From Streptomyces sp. NRRL F-6676 (GTDB lineage: Bacteria > Actinomycetota > Actinomycetes > Streptomycetales > Streptomycetaceae): a DNA stretch of 64,000 bases. Location of the stretch: positions 62,001 through 126,000 of the forward strand of contig NZ_JOHS01000016.1 in assembly GCF_000725625.1 (NCBI RefSeq), in the 5' to 3' direction. Under the pieces are notes generated by a model. The model had not been told where the DNA came from. It searched no databases and worked only from the letters and a program-made list of their open reading frames with translations. The translations under genes and the position numbers were made by a program. Within the stretch, counting starts at the first letter, position 1. Each line of letters opens with the position of its first letter. Shown here one piece after another: positions 45,939 to 54,179 of this stretch.

Positions 45939-46460
45939 TCAGTCCACGTCGATGTGCTCGCCGGGGCCCGGCCCCTCGTCGTCCTCGCGGGGGTCCCTGC
46001 CCTGGTCACGGGCGGTCCAGCGGCCCTCCTGGGCCTGCACGGCGCTGCGGTAGGCGGCGAGCAGCTCGGTGCCGGCGGCGGCGAGGTGGTCGAAGACGTC
46101 GGGGTTCCGTTCGATGACCGGCTCCACGACCGCCCTGGCCTGGCGCACCACCTGGCTGACCATCTGCTGGGCCGCACCGGAGGCGGCGGCGCCGAGCAGC
46201 GGCGACTGGAGCCCCGTGAGCCGGTCGGCGACGCTGTCGACGAACCGGCGCAGCTCCTCGGCGGCCGATCCGGGCGGCGCACCGTACCGGGCCTTGCGGC
46301 GGGCCTGCTCCTCGGCGAGGTCCTCGGCGGTGGCGGTGGCCCAGGCGTCGGCGTCGGTGGCCTTGGGCAGGTCCGGCCCTTGGTCCGTCTCCGCCGCTTC
46401 CCGAGCGGCGTCGAAGACGGCATCGTCGGCTTCGCCGGAGTGACGGCGCTCTTCGCTCAT
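45939..46460 (-). CDS. DUF5304 family protein
   Basis: A 173-residue acidic, soluble protein conserved in streptomycetes. The first 55 residues are low complexity and acidic (EADDAVFDAAREAAETDQGP); the conserved part begins DADAWATATAEDLAEEQARRK and continues as amphipathic helices (ELRRFVDSVADRLTGLQSPL, MVSQVVRQARAVVEPVIERN) before an acidic tail. No catalytic motif is visible. ATG with AGGAG six bases upstream. It starts 34 bases after the ArsA-like gene and is followed by glkA, so the three probably form one transcript. Confidence 0.85.
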   Translation of the reverse strand: MSEERRHSGEADDAVFDAAREAAETDQGPDLPKATDADAWATATAEDLAEEQARRKARYGAPPGSAAEELRRFVDSVADRLTGLQSPLLGAAASGAAQQMVSQVVRQARAVVEPVIERNPDVFDHLAAAGTELLAAYRSAVQAQEGRWTARDQGRDPREDDEGPGPGEHIDVD

Positions 46461-46494
46461 GGCGGACTCCTGACTGCGTATCGTCCTTTCGACG

Positions 46495-47697
46495 TTACCC
46501 GAACCGCCCCGGCCACAACGCCGGATCGGGGGCGAACCGGACGCGCAGCTCGCCCTCGCGCAGCGCCGCGCCCACCACGGTGCAGCGGCGCAGCGCGGAG
46601 GGGAGCGGGACGATGCGGTGGAACCGGCCGGCGGTGACGACGAGTTCGTCGCCGCGCCGGACCAGGTCCAGCTCGTCCCGTGTCGTGCCGGGCAGCGGGA
46701 GGTGCCAGACGAGGAGGCCGTCGCCGTCCTCGGCCGGCCCGTCGGTGACCGGCCACTCGACCGGGGCGGGCACCGGGTCACCGGGGGCGGGCACCGGGAG
46801 CGGCAGCGCGGCCAGGTCGTCGGTGCCGCGCGGGTCGTGCCCGAGGTGCGGGACGGGGTGGACGGCGGCGGTGCCGTACGTCTCCCGCCACTCCTCCAGC
46901 GTCTTGCGCTGCTGCGCGGCCGGGCCGGCGAGCCAGGTGTCGGCGCCGGGGTCGGGCAGCACCCGGTGGGCGATCACGGCGTCCAGGCGCAGGGCGCGCA
47001 GGGCGAGCCCGGTGGTGGCGGTGCGCACGGCGTCGGCGCCGGCCGGGCCGGGTTCGGCGACCAGCCAGGCGGTGGTGGCCGGGTCGGCGAGGACGGCCTC
47101 GGTCGCGCCGAGTGCCGTGTCCCAGCGGGCGGCGGCCTCGTAGAGCCGCTCGGTGGGGACGGGGACGCCCGCGAGCCGGCCGAGCACCGGCCGCAGCGCG
47201 CGGGCGGCCTGCCGCTCCCGCGGCAGCAGCCGGCGCAGATAGCGGCGCAGTTGCTCGGGCAGGGCGAGCAGTGCCAGGGCCTGCGGGGCGGGCGGCAGGT
47301 CGACGACGATCAGGTCGTAGGCGTCCGAGAGCGCGGCGTCGCGGAGGGCGCCGAGCAGGGCGAGTTCGGCGGCGCCGGGCAGCGGGGTCAGCTCCTCGGC
47401 GTCCAGCCGGGCGGCACCGAGGAGTTCGAGTGCGGAGGCGGCACGGTTCTGGAGGGCGAGGAGATCGTCCCGGAACCGGGTGCCGGCGTCCGGACGCCAC
47501 GTGGTGAGGCCCGGGACGTCTCCGACGGCGGTGGGGGTGGCGTGGGTCGGGGTGCCGAGGGCGGCGCCGGGGGTGTCGGTGGGGTCGCCGGAGAGGAGCA
47601 GCGTGCGGCTGCCGCGCCGGGCCGCGTGGAGCGCGGCGGCGGCAGCGACGGTGGTACGGCCGGAGCCGCCGGGGCCGGTGAGGAGAAGGGTGCGCAT
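46495..47697 (-). CDS. ArsA/GET3-like anion-transporting ATPase
   Basis: A 400-residue P-loop ATPase of the ArsA/SIMIBI group. It begins MRTLLLTGPGGSGRTTVAAA (deviant Walker A, GGSGRTT), has DLIVVDLPPAPQALALLAL as the switch II/Walker B-like strand, and a C-terminal all-beta domain (LVWHLPLPGTTRDELDLVRR, then GDELVVTAGRFHRIVPLP) resembling a small heat-shock-like fold. No arsenic genes are nearby, so arsenite export is unlikely. The gene matches mycobacterial Rv2184c, next to an SRPBCC gene as here. The ATG begins conserved sequence but lacks a clear ribosome site. Confidence 0.88.
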   Translation of the reverse strand: MRTLLLTGPGGSGRTTVAAAAALHAARRGSRTLLLSGDPTDTPGAALGTPTHATPTAVGDVPGLTTWRPDAGTRFRDDLLALQNRAASALELLGAARLDAEELTPLPGAAELALLGALRDAALSDAYDLIVVDLPPAPQALALLALPEQLRRYLRRLLPRERQAARALRPVLGRLAGVPVPTERLYEAAARWDTALGATEAVLADPATTAWLVAEPGPAGADAVRTATTGLALRALRLDAVIAHRVLPDPGADTWLAGPAAQQRKTLEEWRETYGTAAVHPVPHLGHDPRGTDDLAALPLPVPAPGDPVPAPVEWPVTDGPAEDGDGLLVWHLPLPGTTRDELDLVRRGDELVVTAGRFHRIVPLPSALRRCTVVGAALREGELRVRFAPDPALWPGRFG

Positions 47698-47739
47698 GGT
47701 GGGGCGCCTAAGAGCTCGGGGGTGCGGGCGGGTGGGCGA

Positions 47740-47975
47740 GTGCGGCTGCGTCGTGGCTGATCGCGCAGTTCCCCGCGCCCCTGAAAGCAAAGGCGCGGGG
47801 CTGTGTTGTCTGCGCGGCTCCGCCGCGGTGGGCGCGAGCAGCCACCGTGCCCCGAAAGGGGCGCGGGGAACTGCGCGAGAAGTCCCCACCGGCCGCAAGC
47901 CGAATACGCACCCCGGGGTCCACGGGGCAGCGCCCCTTGAAGGGACGGGAAGGGCAGGGGCGGCGGGGGCGGGAA
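47740..47975. repeat. Dispersed G+C-rich repeat, composite copy
   Basis: Contains TGATCGCGCAGTTCCCCGCGCC, ACAAAGGCGCGGGGCTGTG-like blocks, GCGGCTCCGCCGCGGTGGGCGCGA, GAAAGGGGCGCGGGGAACTGCGCG, then GGGGCAGCGCCCCTTGAAGG and GACGGGAAGGGCAGGGGCGGCGGGGGCGG. Between the SRPBCC gene stop and the ArsA-like gene start on the same strand, so it probably ends one transcript. Confidence 0.75.
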
Positions 47976-47977
47976 AA

Positions 47978-48418
47978 CTACCGCCCCGACTCCACCCGCT
48001 TCTTCAGCCCCGCGAGCGCCCGGTCGATGATGACCTTCTCCGCCTTGCGCTTGATCATCCCGAGCATCGGAATCTTGACGTCCACCGTCAGCTGGTACGT
48101 CACCTCCGTCGCCCCCGTCCCCTCCGGCCTCAGCAGATACGACCCGTCCAACGACCGCAGCATCTGCGACTTCACCAGCGTCCAGGACACCTCGTGCCCG
48201 GACCCCCATGTGTACGCCAGCACCTGGTCGTCCTTGATCGCCCCCGCGTCCATCACGAGGCGCACCTGCTCCGCGCGCCCCTGCCCGTCCGTCGCGAGGA
48301 CCTCCGCCTCCTTGACCTCGCCCGTCCAGTCCGGGTAGCGGGCGAAGTCGGCGATCACCCCCATGACATCGGCCGGTGCCGCCTCGATCGTGATGCTCGA
48401 GCTGGTGTGTTCCGCCAT
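47978..48418 (-). CDS. SRPBCC-family protein (polyketide cyclase/dehydrase-like)
   Basis: A 146-residue START-like barrel: MAEHTSSSITIEAAPADVMG, VIADFARYPDWTGEVKEAEV, then strands VTYQLTVDVKIPMLGM and a C-terminal helix RKAEKVIIDRALAGLKKRVE. Proteins of this fold bind hydrophobic ligands. The conserved pairing with the ArsA-like ATPase (Rv2184c-Rv2185c in mycobacteria) suggests a shared, still unknown, role. ATG with GGAGGAG eight bases upstream. Confidence 0.88.
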   Translation of the reverse strand: MAEHTSSSITIEAAPADVMGVIADFARYPDWTGEVKEAEVLATDGQGRAEQVRLVMDAGAIKDDQVLAYTWGSGHEVSWTLVKSQMLRSLDGSYLLRPEGTGATEVTYQLTVDVKIPMLGMIKRKAEKVIIDRALAGLKKRVESGR

Positions 48419-48558
48419 CGCCGTGGCTCCTCCAGATGCGGTCCGGTCAGGGAGGGTGTGCGCAGATGCGCACGTATGTGCAGCGGAAGGCTACCGCGCA
48501 GCGGCGACCCCGTGGTCACCGCGCCTCTCCACCACCGCGTCACGGTGGGGCCACGGCC

Positions 48559-49365
48559 TCACCACTCCAGCACCCACGGCCGCCCGGTCCGCGCGAAGTG
48601 CCCCACGTTCACGCACTCCGTGCCGCCGATCCGCATCCGCCGGACCAGCGGCTGGTGGACGTGGCCGAACAGCGCGTACCGGGGCCGGGTGCGGCGGATG
48701 GCGTCGAGGAGGGCCCGGCTGCCGCGTTCGAAGCGGCGCGCGACCGTGTCGTAGACGAGTTCGGGTACCTCGGGCGGGATGTGGGTGCACAGTACGTCCA
48801 CCTCCCCCAGCGCCTCGATCTTCGCCGCGTACTCCTCGTCGCCGATCTCGAAGGGTGTCCGCATCGGGGTGCGCAGTCCGCCGCCCACGAACCCGAAGAC
48901 GCGGCCGCCGATCTCGGCCCGCTCGCCGTCGAGGACGCGGGTGCCCGGACCGGCGTACTCCGGCCACAGCGTGGGCATGTCGACATTGCCGTAGGTGGCG
49001 TACGTGGGGGTGGGGAAGGCGGCGAACAGTTCGGCGTACTGCTTCCGTACCGCCGTCTCGATGGCGGTGGTCCGGTCGACGTCGAGCGCGCGCCACAGCC
49101 GGGCGCCGAGCTCGCGGGCCTCCTCGAAGCGGCGGGCGGTGCGCAGCGCGACGACGCGGTCGGCGTTCTCGACTCCGAAGAGGTCGGGGAAGATGCCGCG
49201 CGAGCGGTCGGCGTAGTCCTGGAAGAGGATGAGGTCGCCGAGACAGACCAGGGCGTCCGCGCCGTCCCCCGCGCGGGCCAGGTCGCGCGCGTTGCCGTGC
49301 ACGTCGCTGACCACGTGGATCCTGGTCGTCGGAGTTCTGCCGTCACCGCCGGGAGTCCGTGCCAT
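48559..49365 (-). CDS. Metallophosphoesterase
   Basis: A 268-residue calcineurin-like phosphoesterase. The metal-binding set is complete: VVSDVHGNARD (D-x-H), LVCLGDLILF (GD), TYATYGNVDMP (GN-D in place of GNHD), DVLCTHIPPE (TH) and YALFGHVHQP (GHxH). Substrate unknown. The ATG has no ribosome site; its upstream GATCACC is identical to that of the phosphatase gene at 44.8 kb, and TACCCT lies 8 bases away, again suggesting a leaderless message. Confidence 0.9.
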   Translation of the reverse strand: MARTPGGDGRTPTTRIHVVSDVHGNARDLARAGDGADALVCLGDLILFQDYADRSRGIFPDLFGVENADRVVALRTARRFEEARELGARLWRALDVDRTTAIETAVRKQYAELFAAFPTPTYATYGNVDMPTLWPEYAGPGTRVLDGERAEIGGRVFGFVGGGLRTPMRTPFEIGDEEYAAKIEALGEVDVLCTHIPPEVPELVYDTVARRFERGSRALLDAIRRTRPRYALFGHVHQPLVRRMRIGGTECVNVGHFARTGRPWVLEW

Positions 49366-49668
49366 GGTGATCAAGGGTAGGGGGCGCGGAGCCATGGTGA
49401 ACAGTGCGGACCGAACCGTCGGTTACTGGCCGGTTATCGCCTGTCTGCACTACCGTGATCCCGGTGACGCCACGGCGTGTGACACACCGAACATCTCCCC
49501 GGGACCCCCTGTCCCGGAACCATACCGACGGGTAACGTCCGGGCAGTCCAGTCGTGCCCAGGGTTCCGGCCACCGCGTTCGCCGGGCTCCCCCGCACCCG
49601 CCCCAGCCTTGGACCGCACCGTCGCAGCACGACGTCGTGGCGTCGGCGCCCTATGAGGAGCAGCAGTC
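49366..49668. other. Divergent promoter region, no gene seen
   Basis: Separates the phosphoesterase gene from the acyl-CoA ligase gene. TACCGT near 49449 and TAACGT near 49530 are possible -10 elements for the rightward gene. No structured element or ORF with support was recognised. Confidence 0.4.
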
Positions 49669-51465
49669 TTGCGCGAGTTCAGCCTTCCGGCTCTGTACGA
49701 GGTCCCCGCGGACGGCAATCTGACCGACATCGTCCGCAGAAACGCCGCGCAGCATCCCGACGTGGCGGTCATCGCCCGCAGGACGGACAGCGGCTGGCAG
49801 GACGTCACGGCGGCCGTGTTCCTCGCCGAGGTGCGGGCGGCGGCCAAGGGTCTGATCGCCTCGGGCGTGCAGCCGGGCGACCGGGTGGGACTGATGTCCC
49901 GTACGCGCTACGAGTGGACGCTGCTGGACTTCGCGATCTGGAGCGCGGGCGCGATCACCGTGCCGGTGTACGAGACCAGTTCGGCGGAGCAGGTGCAGTG
50001 GATCCTCGGCGACTCGGGCGCCACCGCCGCTCTGGTGGAGAGCGACGCGCACGCGGCGGCCGTGGAGTCGGTGCGTGAGGCGCTGCCCGCGCTCAAGCAC
50101 GTGTGGGGCATCGACGCGGGCGGCGTGGCGGAGCTGGGGCGGCTCGGCCGGGACGTCAGCGACGCGACGGTGGAGGAGCGCTCCTCGCTGGCCAGGGCGG
50201 ACGATCCGGCCACCATCGTCTACACCAGCGGCACCACGGGCCGTCCCAAGGGCTGTGTGCTCACCCACCGCGCCTTCTTCGCCGAGTGCGGCAACGTGGT
50301 GGAACGGCTGCGTCCGCTCTTCCGCACCGGCGAGTGCTCGGTGCTGCTCTTCCTGCCCCTGGCCCACGTCTTCGGGCGGCTGGTGCAGGTGGCGCCGATG
50401 ATGGCGCCGATCAAGCTGGGCTGCCTCCCCGACATCAAGAACCTCACCGACGAACTGGCCTCCTTCCGGCCCACGCTCATCCTCGGCGTGCCGCGCGTCT
50501 TCGAGAAGGTCTACAACACGGCGCGCGCCAAGGCGCAGGCCGACGGCAAGGGGAAGATCTTCGACCGGGCGGCCGACACCGCGATCGCGTACAGCCGGGC
50601 CCTGGACACCGACTCCGGCCCCTCCCTCGGGCTGCGGATCCGGCACAAGGTCTTCGACCGGCTCGTCTACGGCAAGCTGCGGGCGGTGCTCGGCGGGCGC
50701 GGCGAGTACGCCATCTCCGGCGGTGCCCCGCTCGGCGAGCGGCTCGGCCACTTCTTCCGCGGCATCGGCTTCACGGTCCTGGAGGGCTACGGCCTGACCG
50801 AGTCCTGCGCGGCGACGGCGTTCAACCCCTGGGACCGGCAGAAGATCGGCACGGTCGGACAGCCGCTCCCCGGCTCCGTCATCCGCATAGCGGACGACGG
50901 CGAGGTGCTGCTCCACGGCGAGCACCTGTTCAAGGAGTACTGGAACAACGAGGCGGCCACCGCGGAGGCGCTGGCCGACGGCTGGTTCCACACGGGGGAC
51001 GTCGGCACGCTCGACGAGGACGGCTACCTCCGGATCACCGGCCGCAAGAAGGAGATCATCGTCACCGCGGGCGGCAAGAACGTCGCCCCCGCGGTCATCG
51101 AGGACCGCATCCGCGCGCACGCGCTGGTCGCGGAGTGCATGGTGGTCGGCGACGGACGCCCGTTCGTGGGCGCGCTGGTCACCCTCGACGAGGAGTTCCT
51201 GGGCCGGTGGGCCGCGGACCACGGCAAGCCCGCGGGGTCCACGGCCGCGTCGCTGCGGGACGATCCCGATCTGCTCGCGGCCGTGCAGAGCGCGGTGGAC
51301 GACGGGAACGCGGCGGTGTCGAAGGCGGAGTCGGTGCGGAAGTTCCGTGTCCTGGCGGGGCAGTTCACGGAGGAGTCGGGGCATCTGACGCCGTCGCTGA
51401 AGCTGAAGCGGGGGGTGGTCGCGAAGGATTTCGCGACCGAGATCGAGGGGATCTACGCGCGGTAG
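49669..51465 (+). CDS. Long-chain fatty-acid--CoA ligase (AMP-forming)
   Basis: Activates fatty acids to acyl-CoA through an acyl-adenylate. The 598 residues carry the AMP-binding signature TIVYTSGTTGRPKGCVLTH, LLFLPLAHVFGR, the A5 block EGYGLTESCAATAFN, GWFHTGDVGTLDEDGYLRITGRKKEIIVTAGGKNV and the C-terminal LKLKRGVVAKDF. It is the FadD15 type of the mycobacterial Rv2187-Rv2188c pair, and here too it adjoins a PimB-like gene. The start is a TTG with GAGGAG eight bases upstream; no ATG or GTG fits the conserved REFSLPALYEVP opening. Convergent with the glycosyltransferase gene (13-base gap). Confidence 0.94.
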   Translation: MREFSLPALYEVPADGNLTDIVRRNAAQHPDVAVIARRTDSGWQDVTAAVFLAEVRAAAKGLIASGVQPGDRVGLMSRTRYEWTLLDFAIWSAGAITVPVYETSSAEQVQWILGDSGATAALVESDAHAAAVESVREALPALKHVWGIDAGGVAELGRLGRDVSDATVEERSSLARADDPATIVYTSGTTGRPKGCVLTHRAFFAECGNVVERLRPLFRTGECSVLLFLPLAHVFGRLVQVAPMMAPIKLGCLPDIKNLTDELASFRPTLILGVPRVFEKVYNTARAKAQADGKGKIFDRAADTAIAYSRALDTDSGPSLGLRIRHKVFDRLVYGKLRAVLGGRGEYAISGGAPLGERLGHFFRGIGFTVLEGYGLTESCAATAFNPWDRQKIGTVGQPLPGSVIRIADDGEVLLHGEHLFKEYWNNEAATAEALADGWFHTGDVGTLDEDGYLRITGRKKEIIVTAGGKNVAPAVIEDRIRAHALVAECMVVGDGRPFVGALVTLDEEFLGRWAADHGKPAGSTAASLRDDPDLLAAVQSAVDDGNAAVSKAESVRKFRVLAGQFTEESGHLTPSLKLKRGVVAKDFATEIEGIYAR

Positions 51466-51478
51466 GGAGCGCCCCCTC

Positions 51479-52621
51479 CTACAACAACGCCTTCAAGCGC
51501 TCCGCCAGGAGATCCCAGCGCCACTTCTCCTCGATCCACTGACGGCCCCGCTCCCCCATGCGGCGCCGTAGGGCCTCGTCGGAGAGCAGCGCGTTGATGC
51601 GGTCGGCCGCCTCCGCCGGCGCTCCGCCTCGTACCACCCAGCCGGTTTCGCCGTCGAGTACGGCGTCGGGGGCGCCGCCGGAGTCGCCGGCGACGACGGG
51701 CAGGCCCGTCGCGGAGGCCTCCAGGTAGACGATGCCGAGGCCCTCGACGTCCAGGCCGCCGCGGCGGGTGCGGCAGGGCATGGCGAAGACGTCGCCGGCG
51801 CCGTAGTGGGCGGGGAGGTCCGCCCACGGTACGGAGCCGGTGAAGCGGACGGAGTCCGCGACGCCCGTCTCGCGGGCGAGGCGGCGCAGGTCGCCCTCGT
51901 AGGGGCCGCCGCCCACGATCAGCAGCACGGTGTCGGGGTGCGCGGCGAGGATGCGGGGCAGGGCGAGGATCAGTGTGTCCTGGCCCTTGCGCGGCACCAG
52001 GCGGGAGACGCAGACCACCACGGGACGGTCGGTCAGTCCGAGCCGGGCGCGGACCTCGGCGCCGCCGGAGCCGGGGTGGAAGGTCTTCTCGTCGACGCCG
52101 GGCGGCAGTTGGGTCATGCGTCCGGCGGCGGCCGGGGTGAGGGCGGGGGCGATGCGGGAGCGGGTGTACTCACCGAGATGCGTGACCGTGTCCACCGAGT
52201 CGCCGATCCGCCGCAACAACTGGCGGGAGACCGGGAGTTGGGCCCAGCCGGCCTCGTGGCCGTGGGTGGTGGCGACCAGCCGCCCGGCACCGGCCCGGCG
52301 CAGTGCGGGGGCCATCAGGCCGAGCGGTGCCGCCGCGCCGAACCAGACCGACGTACAGCCGTGCTCGCGCAGCAGTCCGACGGCCCGGCGGGTGGCGGCG
52401 GGCGTCGGCAGCAGCATCGTCGTGCGGTCGCGCACGACGGTGAAGGGCTGCTCGGCGTCGAACGCGGCCGTCGCGGCCACGCCCTCCCGGCTCCGCTTCC
52501 AGGTGGAGGCGTAGACGACCAGCCGCTCCGGGTCGAGCCGCAGCGCCATGTTGTGCAGGAAGGCCTGGATGCCGCCGGGCCGGGGCGGGAAGTCGTTGGT
52601 CACGATCAGCGTCTTGTGCAT
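51479..52621 (-). CDS. GT4-family glycosyltransferase, PimB-like mannosyltransferase
   Basis: A 380-residue GT-B enzyme. Features: IVTNDFPPRPGGIQAFLHNM (glycine-rich acceptor loop), TTHGHEAGWAQLPVSRQLL, VVVCVSRLVPRKGQDTLI (nucleotide-sugar Arg and Lys), and FAMPCRTRRGGLDVEGLGIVYLEASATGLPVV (E-x7-E). This closely follows PimB (Rv2188c type), which adds the second mannose to phosphatidylinositol mannosides. The ATG has no ribosome site; TACTGT is 8 bases upstream. Position next to fadD and a GT87 gene fits lipid mannosylation. Confidence 0.93.
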   Translation of the reverse strand: MHKTLIVTNDFPPRPGGIQAFLHNMALRLDPERLVVYASTWKRSREGVAATAAFDAEQPFTVVRDRTTMLLPTPAATRRAVGLLREHGCTSVWFGAAAPLGLMAPALRRAGAGRLVATTHGHEAGWAQLPVSRQLLRRIGDSVDTVTHLGEYTRSRIAPALTPAAAGRMTQLPPGVDEKTFHPGSGGAEVRARLGLTDRPVVVCVSRLVPRKGQDTLILALPRILAAHPDTVLLIVGGGPYEGDLRRLARETGVADSVRFTGSVPWADLPAHYGAGDVFAMPCRTRRGGLDVEGLGIVYLEASATGLPVVAGDSGGAPDAVLDGETGWVVRGGAPAEAADRINALLSDEALRRRMGERGRQWIEEKWRWDLLAERLKALL

Positions 52622-52767
52622 CGCCGACGACAGTACCGAACGGGACGTACGGGACCCGCCGCCCGGTCGTATTCACCGTGCGGCACGGCCCCGCCTCACG
52701 GCTGCCGCACAGCCACTCACGCGATCATGTCCCGGCACGGCGGCGGTGACGGACGGACGGGGCTCTC

Positions 52768-54051
52768 GTGGGCATGGCGGGTACGCGACGGATTCCTCTC
52801 GGGCTGCTCGCCGTCTGGGCCGCGACCCGGCTGACGCTGCTGCTGTTCGTCCTCAAGGTGTGGGTGTTCCCGGGGCCGGACGTCACGAGCGACGTGTCGG
52901 TGATCTACCGGGGCTGGTACGACGTCCTGCGCACCGGTGTGTTCCCGAGCGGCGACGTCTCCTGGCAGTACCCGCCCGGGGCGGCGCTCGCGATCCTCTC
53001 CCCCGCGCTGCTGCCGTTCCTGGACTACGCGCACGCCTTCTTCGTCCTCGCGTTCCTCACCGATCTGGCGGTGCTGGGCCTGCTGCTGTACGCCGGGGCG
53101 CGGGACGGGGACGGTGGGCGCCCCGTGCGCGGGGCGTGGCTGTGGACGGTGGGGGTCGCGCTGCTGGGGCCGACGGTGTACGCGCGGTACGACGTGATGG
53201 TGACGGCGGTGGCGGTGGGCGCGCTGGTGGCGGGGGCGCGGCGGCCGCGGGTGCTGGGGGCGCTCGCGGGGGTGGGCGCACTGGTGAAGGGGTGGCCGGT
53301 GCTGTTGCTGGTGGGGGTGGTGCGGCGGAGGGCGTGGGGGGCGGCGGCGGTGGTCGCGGGCGGGCTCGCGCTGGTGTTCGCGGTGGCGATGCCGGGGGCG
53401 TTCTCGTTCCTGGGCTACCAGAGCCGGCGGGGGACGGAGGTGGAGTCGCTGGGTGCGCTCGTCTTCCATGTGGCGCGGCATGCCGGGTGGTGGCGGGGGG
53501 AGGTGCTGCTCAACTACGGCTCGGTGGAGTTCCTCGGGCCGTGGGTGGGGGTGGTGAGTTCGGGGGCGATGTTCCTGAGCGTGGTGGGGGTGGGGTGGCT
53601 GGTGCTGTGGCGGTTGAGCGTGCGGAGGGTTTCGCCGCACACGTTCGCGGATGCGGCGTTCGTGGCGGTGCTGGTGTTCACGGTGACGAGCCGGGTGATC
53701 AGTCCGCAGTATCTGGTGTGGCTGGTGGGGCTCGGGGCGGTGTGTCTGTGCTGCCGGGGCAGCCGGATGGCGGTTCCGGCCGTGCTGGTGCTGGTGGCGT
53801 GTCCGGTGACGGTGCTGGAGTTTCCGCTGTACTTCGCGGAGGTGGTGGCGAGTGACGGGGTGGGGGTCGCGCTGCTGGTGGTGCGGAACGGGTTGCTGGT
53901 GTGCGCGACGGTGATCGGGGCGCGGGCGCTGTGGCGCGACGCGGTGTCGTCGCGCGAGGAGCTGTTCTCGCCCCCGCCGCCCCTGCCCGTCCCGACCCCG
54001 GGGGCGAGCCCCCGGACCCCCGAAGGATTGCGCAGTTCCCCGCGCCCCTGA
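52768..54051 (+). CDS. GT87-family membrane mannosyltransferase-like protein
   Basis: A polyprenol-phosphate-mannose-type GT-C protein of about 427 residues with some ten membrane helices starting LGLLAVWAATRLTLLLFVL. The acidic loop after the first helix (FPGPDVTSDVSVIYRGWYDVL) and DVSWQYPPGAALAILSPALL are typical of GT87 alpha-mannosyltransferases such as Rv2181. The last 29 residues (from about EELFSPPPPLPVPTPGA) are encoded by the dispersed repeat, so the natural stop seems to have been replaced. GTG 52768 is used; ATG two codons later is possible. Confidence 0.88.
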   Translation: MGMAGTRRIPLGLLAVWAATRLTLLLFVLKVWVFPGPDVTSDVSVIYRGWYDVLRTGVFPSGDVSWQYPPGAALAILSPALLPFLDYAHAFFVLAFLTDLAVLGLLLYAGARDGDGGRPVRGAWLWTVGVALLGPTVYARYDVMVTAVAVGALVAGARRPRVLGALAGVGALVKGWPVLLLVGVVRRRAWGAAAVVAGGLALVFAVAMPGAFSFLGYQSRRGTEVESLGALVFHVARHAGWWRGEVLLNYGSVEFLGPWVGVVSSGAMFLSVVGVGWLVLWRLSVRRVSPHTFADAAFVAVLVFTVTSRVISPQYLVWLVGLGAVCLCCRGSRMAVPAVLVLVACPVTVLEFPLYFAEVVASDGVGVALLVVRNGLLVCATVIGARALWRDAVSSREELFSPPPPLPVPTPGASPRTPEGLRSSPRP

Positions 54052-54175
54052 TCAGGGGCGCGGGGAACTGCGCGAGAAGTCCCCACCCACCCGCACGTCC
54101 GGGGTCGAAGGGGCGGAGCCCCTTGAGGGACGGGACGGGTAGGGGCGGCGGGGGCGAGGAAACTCCCCCGCCGAA
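53965..54175. repeat. Dispersed G+C-rich repeat, full copy, overlapping the GT87 3' end
   Basis: Contains TCGCCCCCGCCGCCCCTGCCC, CCCGGGGGCGAGCCCCCGG, GCGCAGTTCCCCGCGCCCCTGA paired with TCAGGGGCGCGGGGAACTGCGC (about 54028-54074), GAAGGGGCGGAGCCCCTTGAGG and GGGTAGGGGCGGCGGGGGCGA. Same order and orientation as at 36.2 kb, again between convergent genes. Confidence 0.85.
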
Positions 54176-54179
54176 CCCC

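Noticed and set aside
46495-47697. Arsenite efflux ATPase
   Set aside because: No arsB, arsR or arsC nearby; conserved context instead matches the mycobacterial Rv2184c-Rv2185c pair of unknown function.
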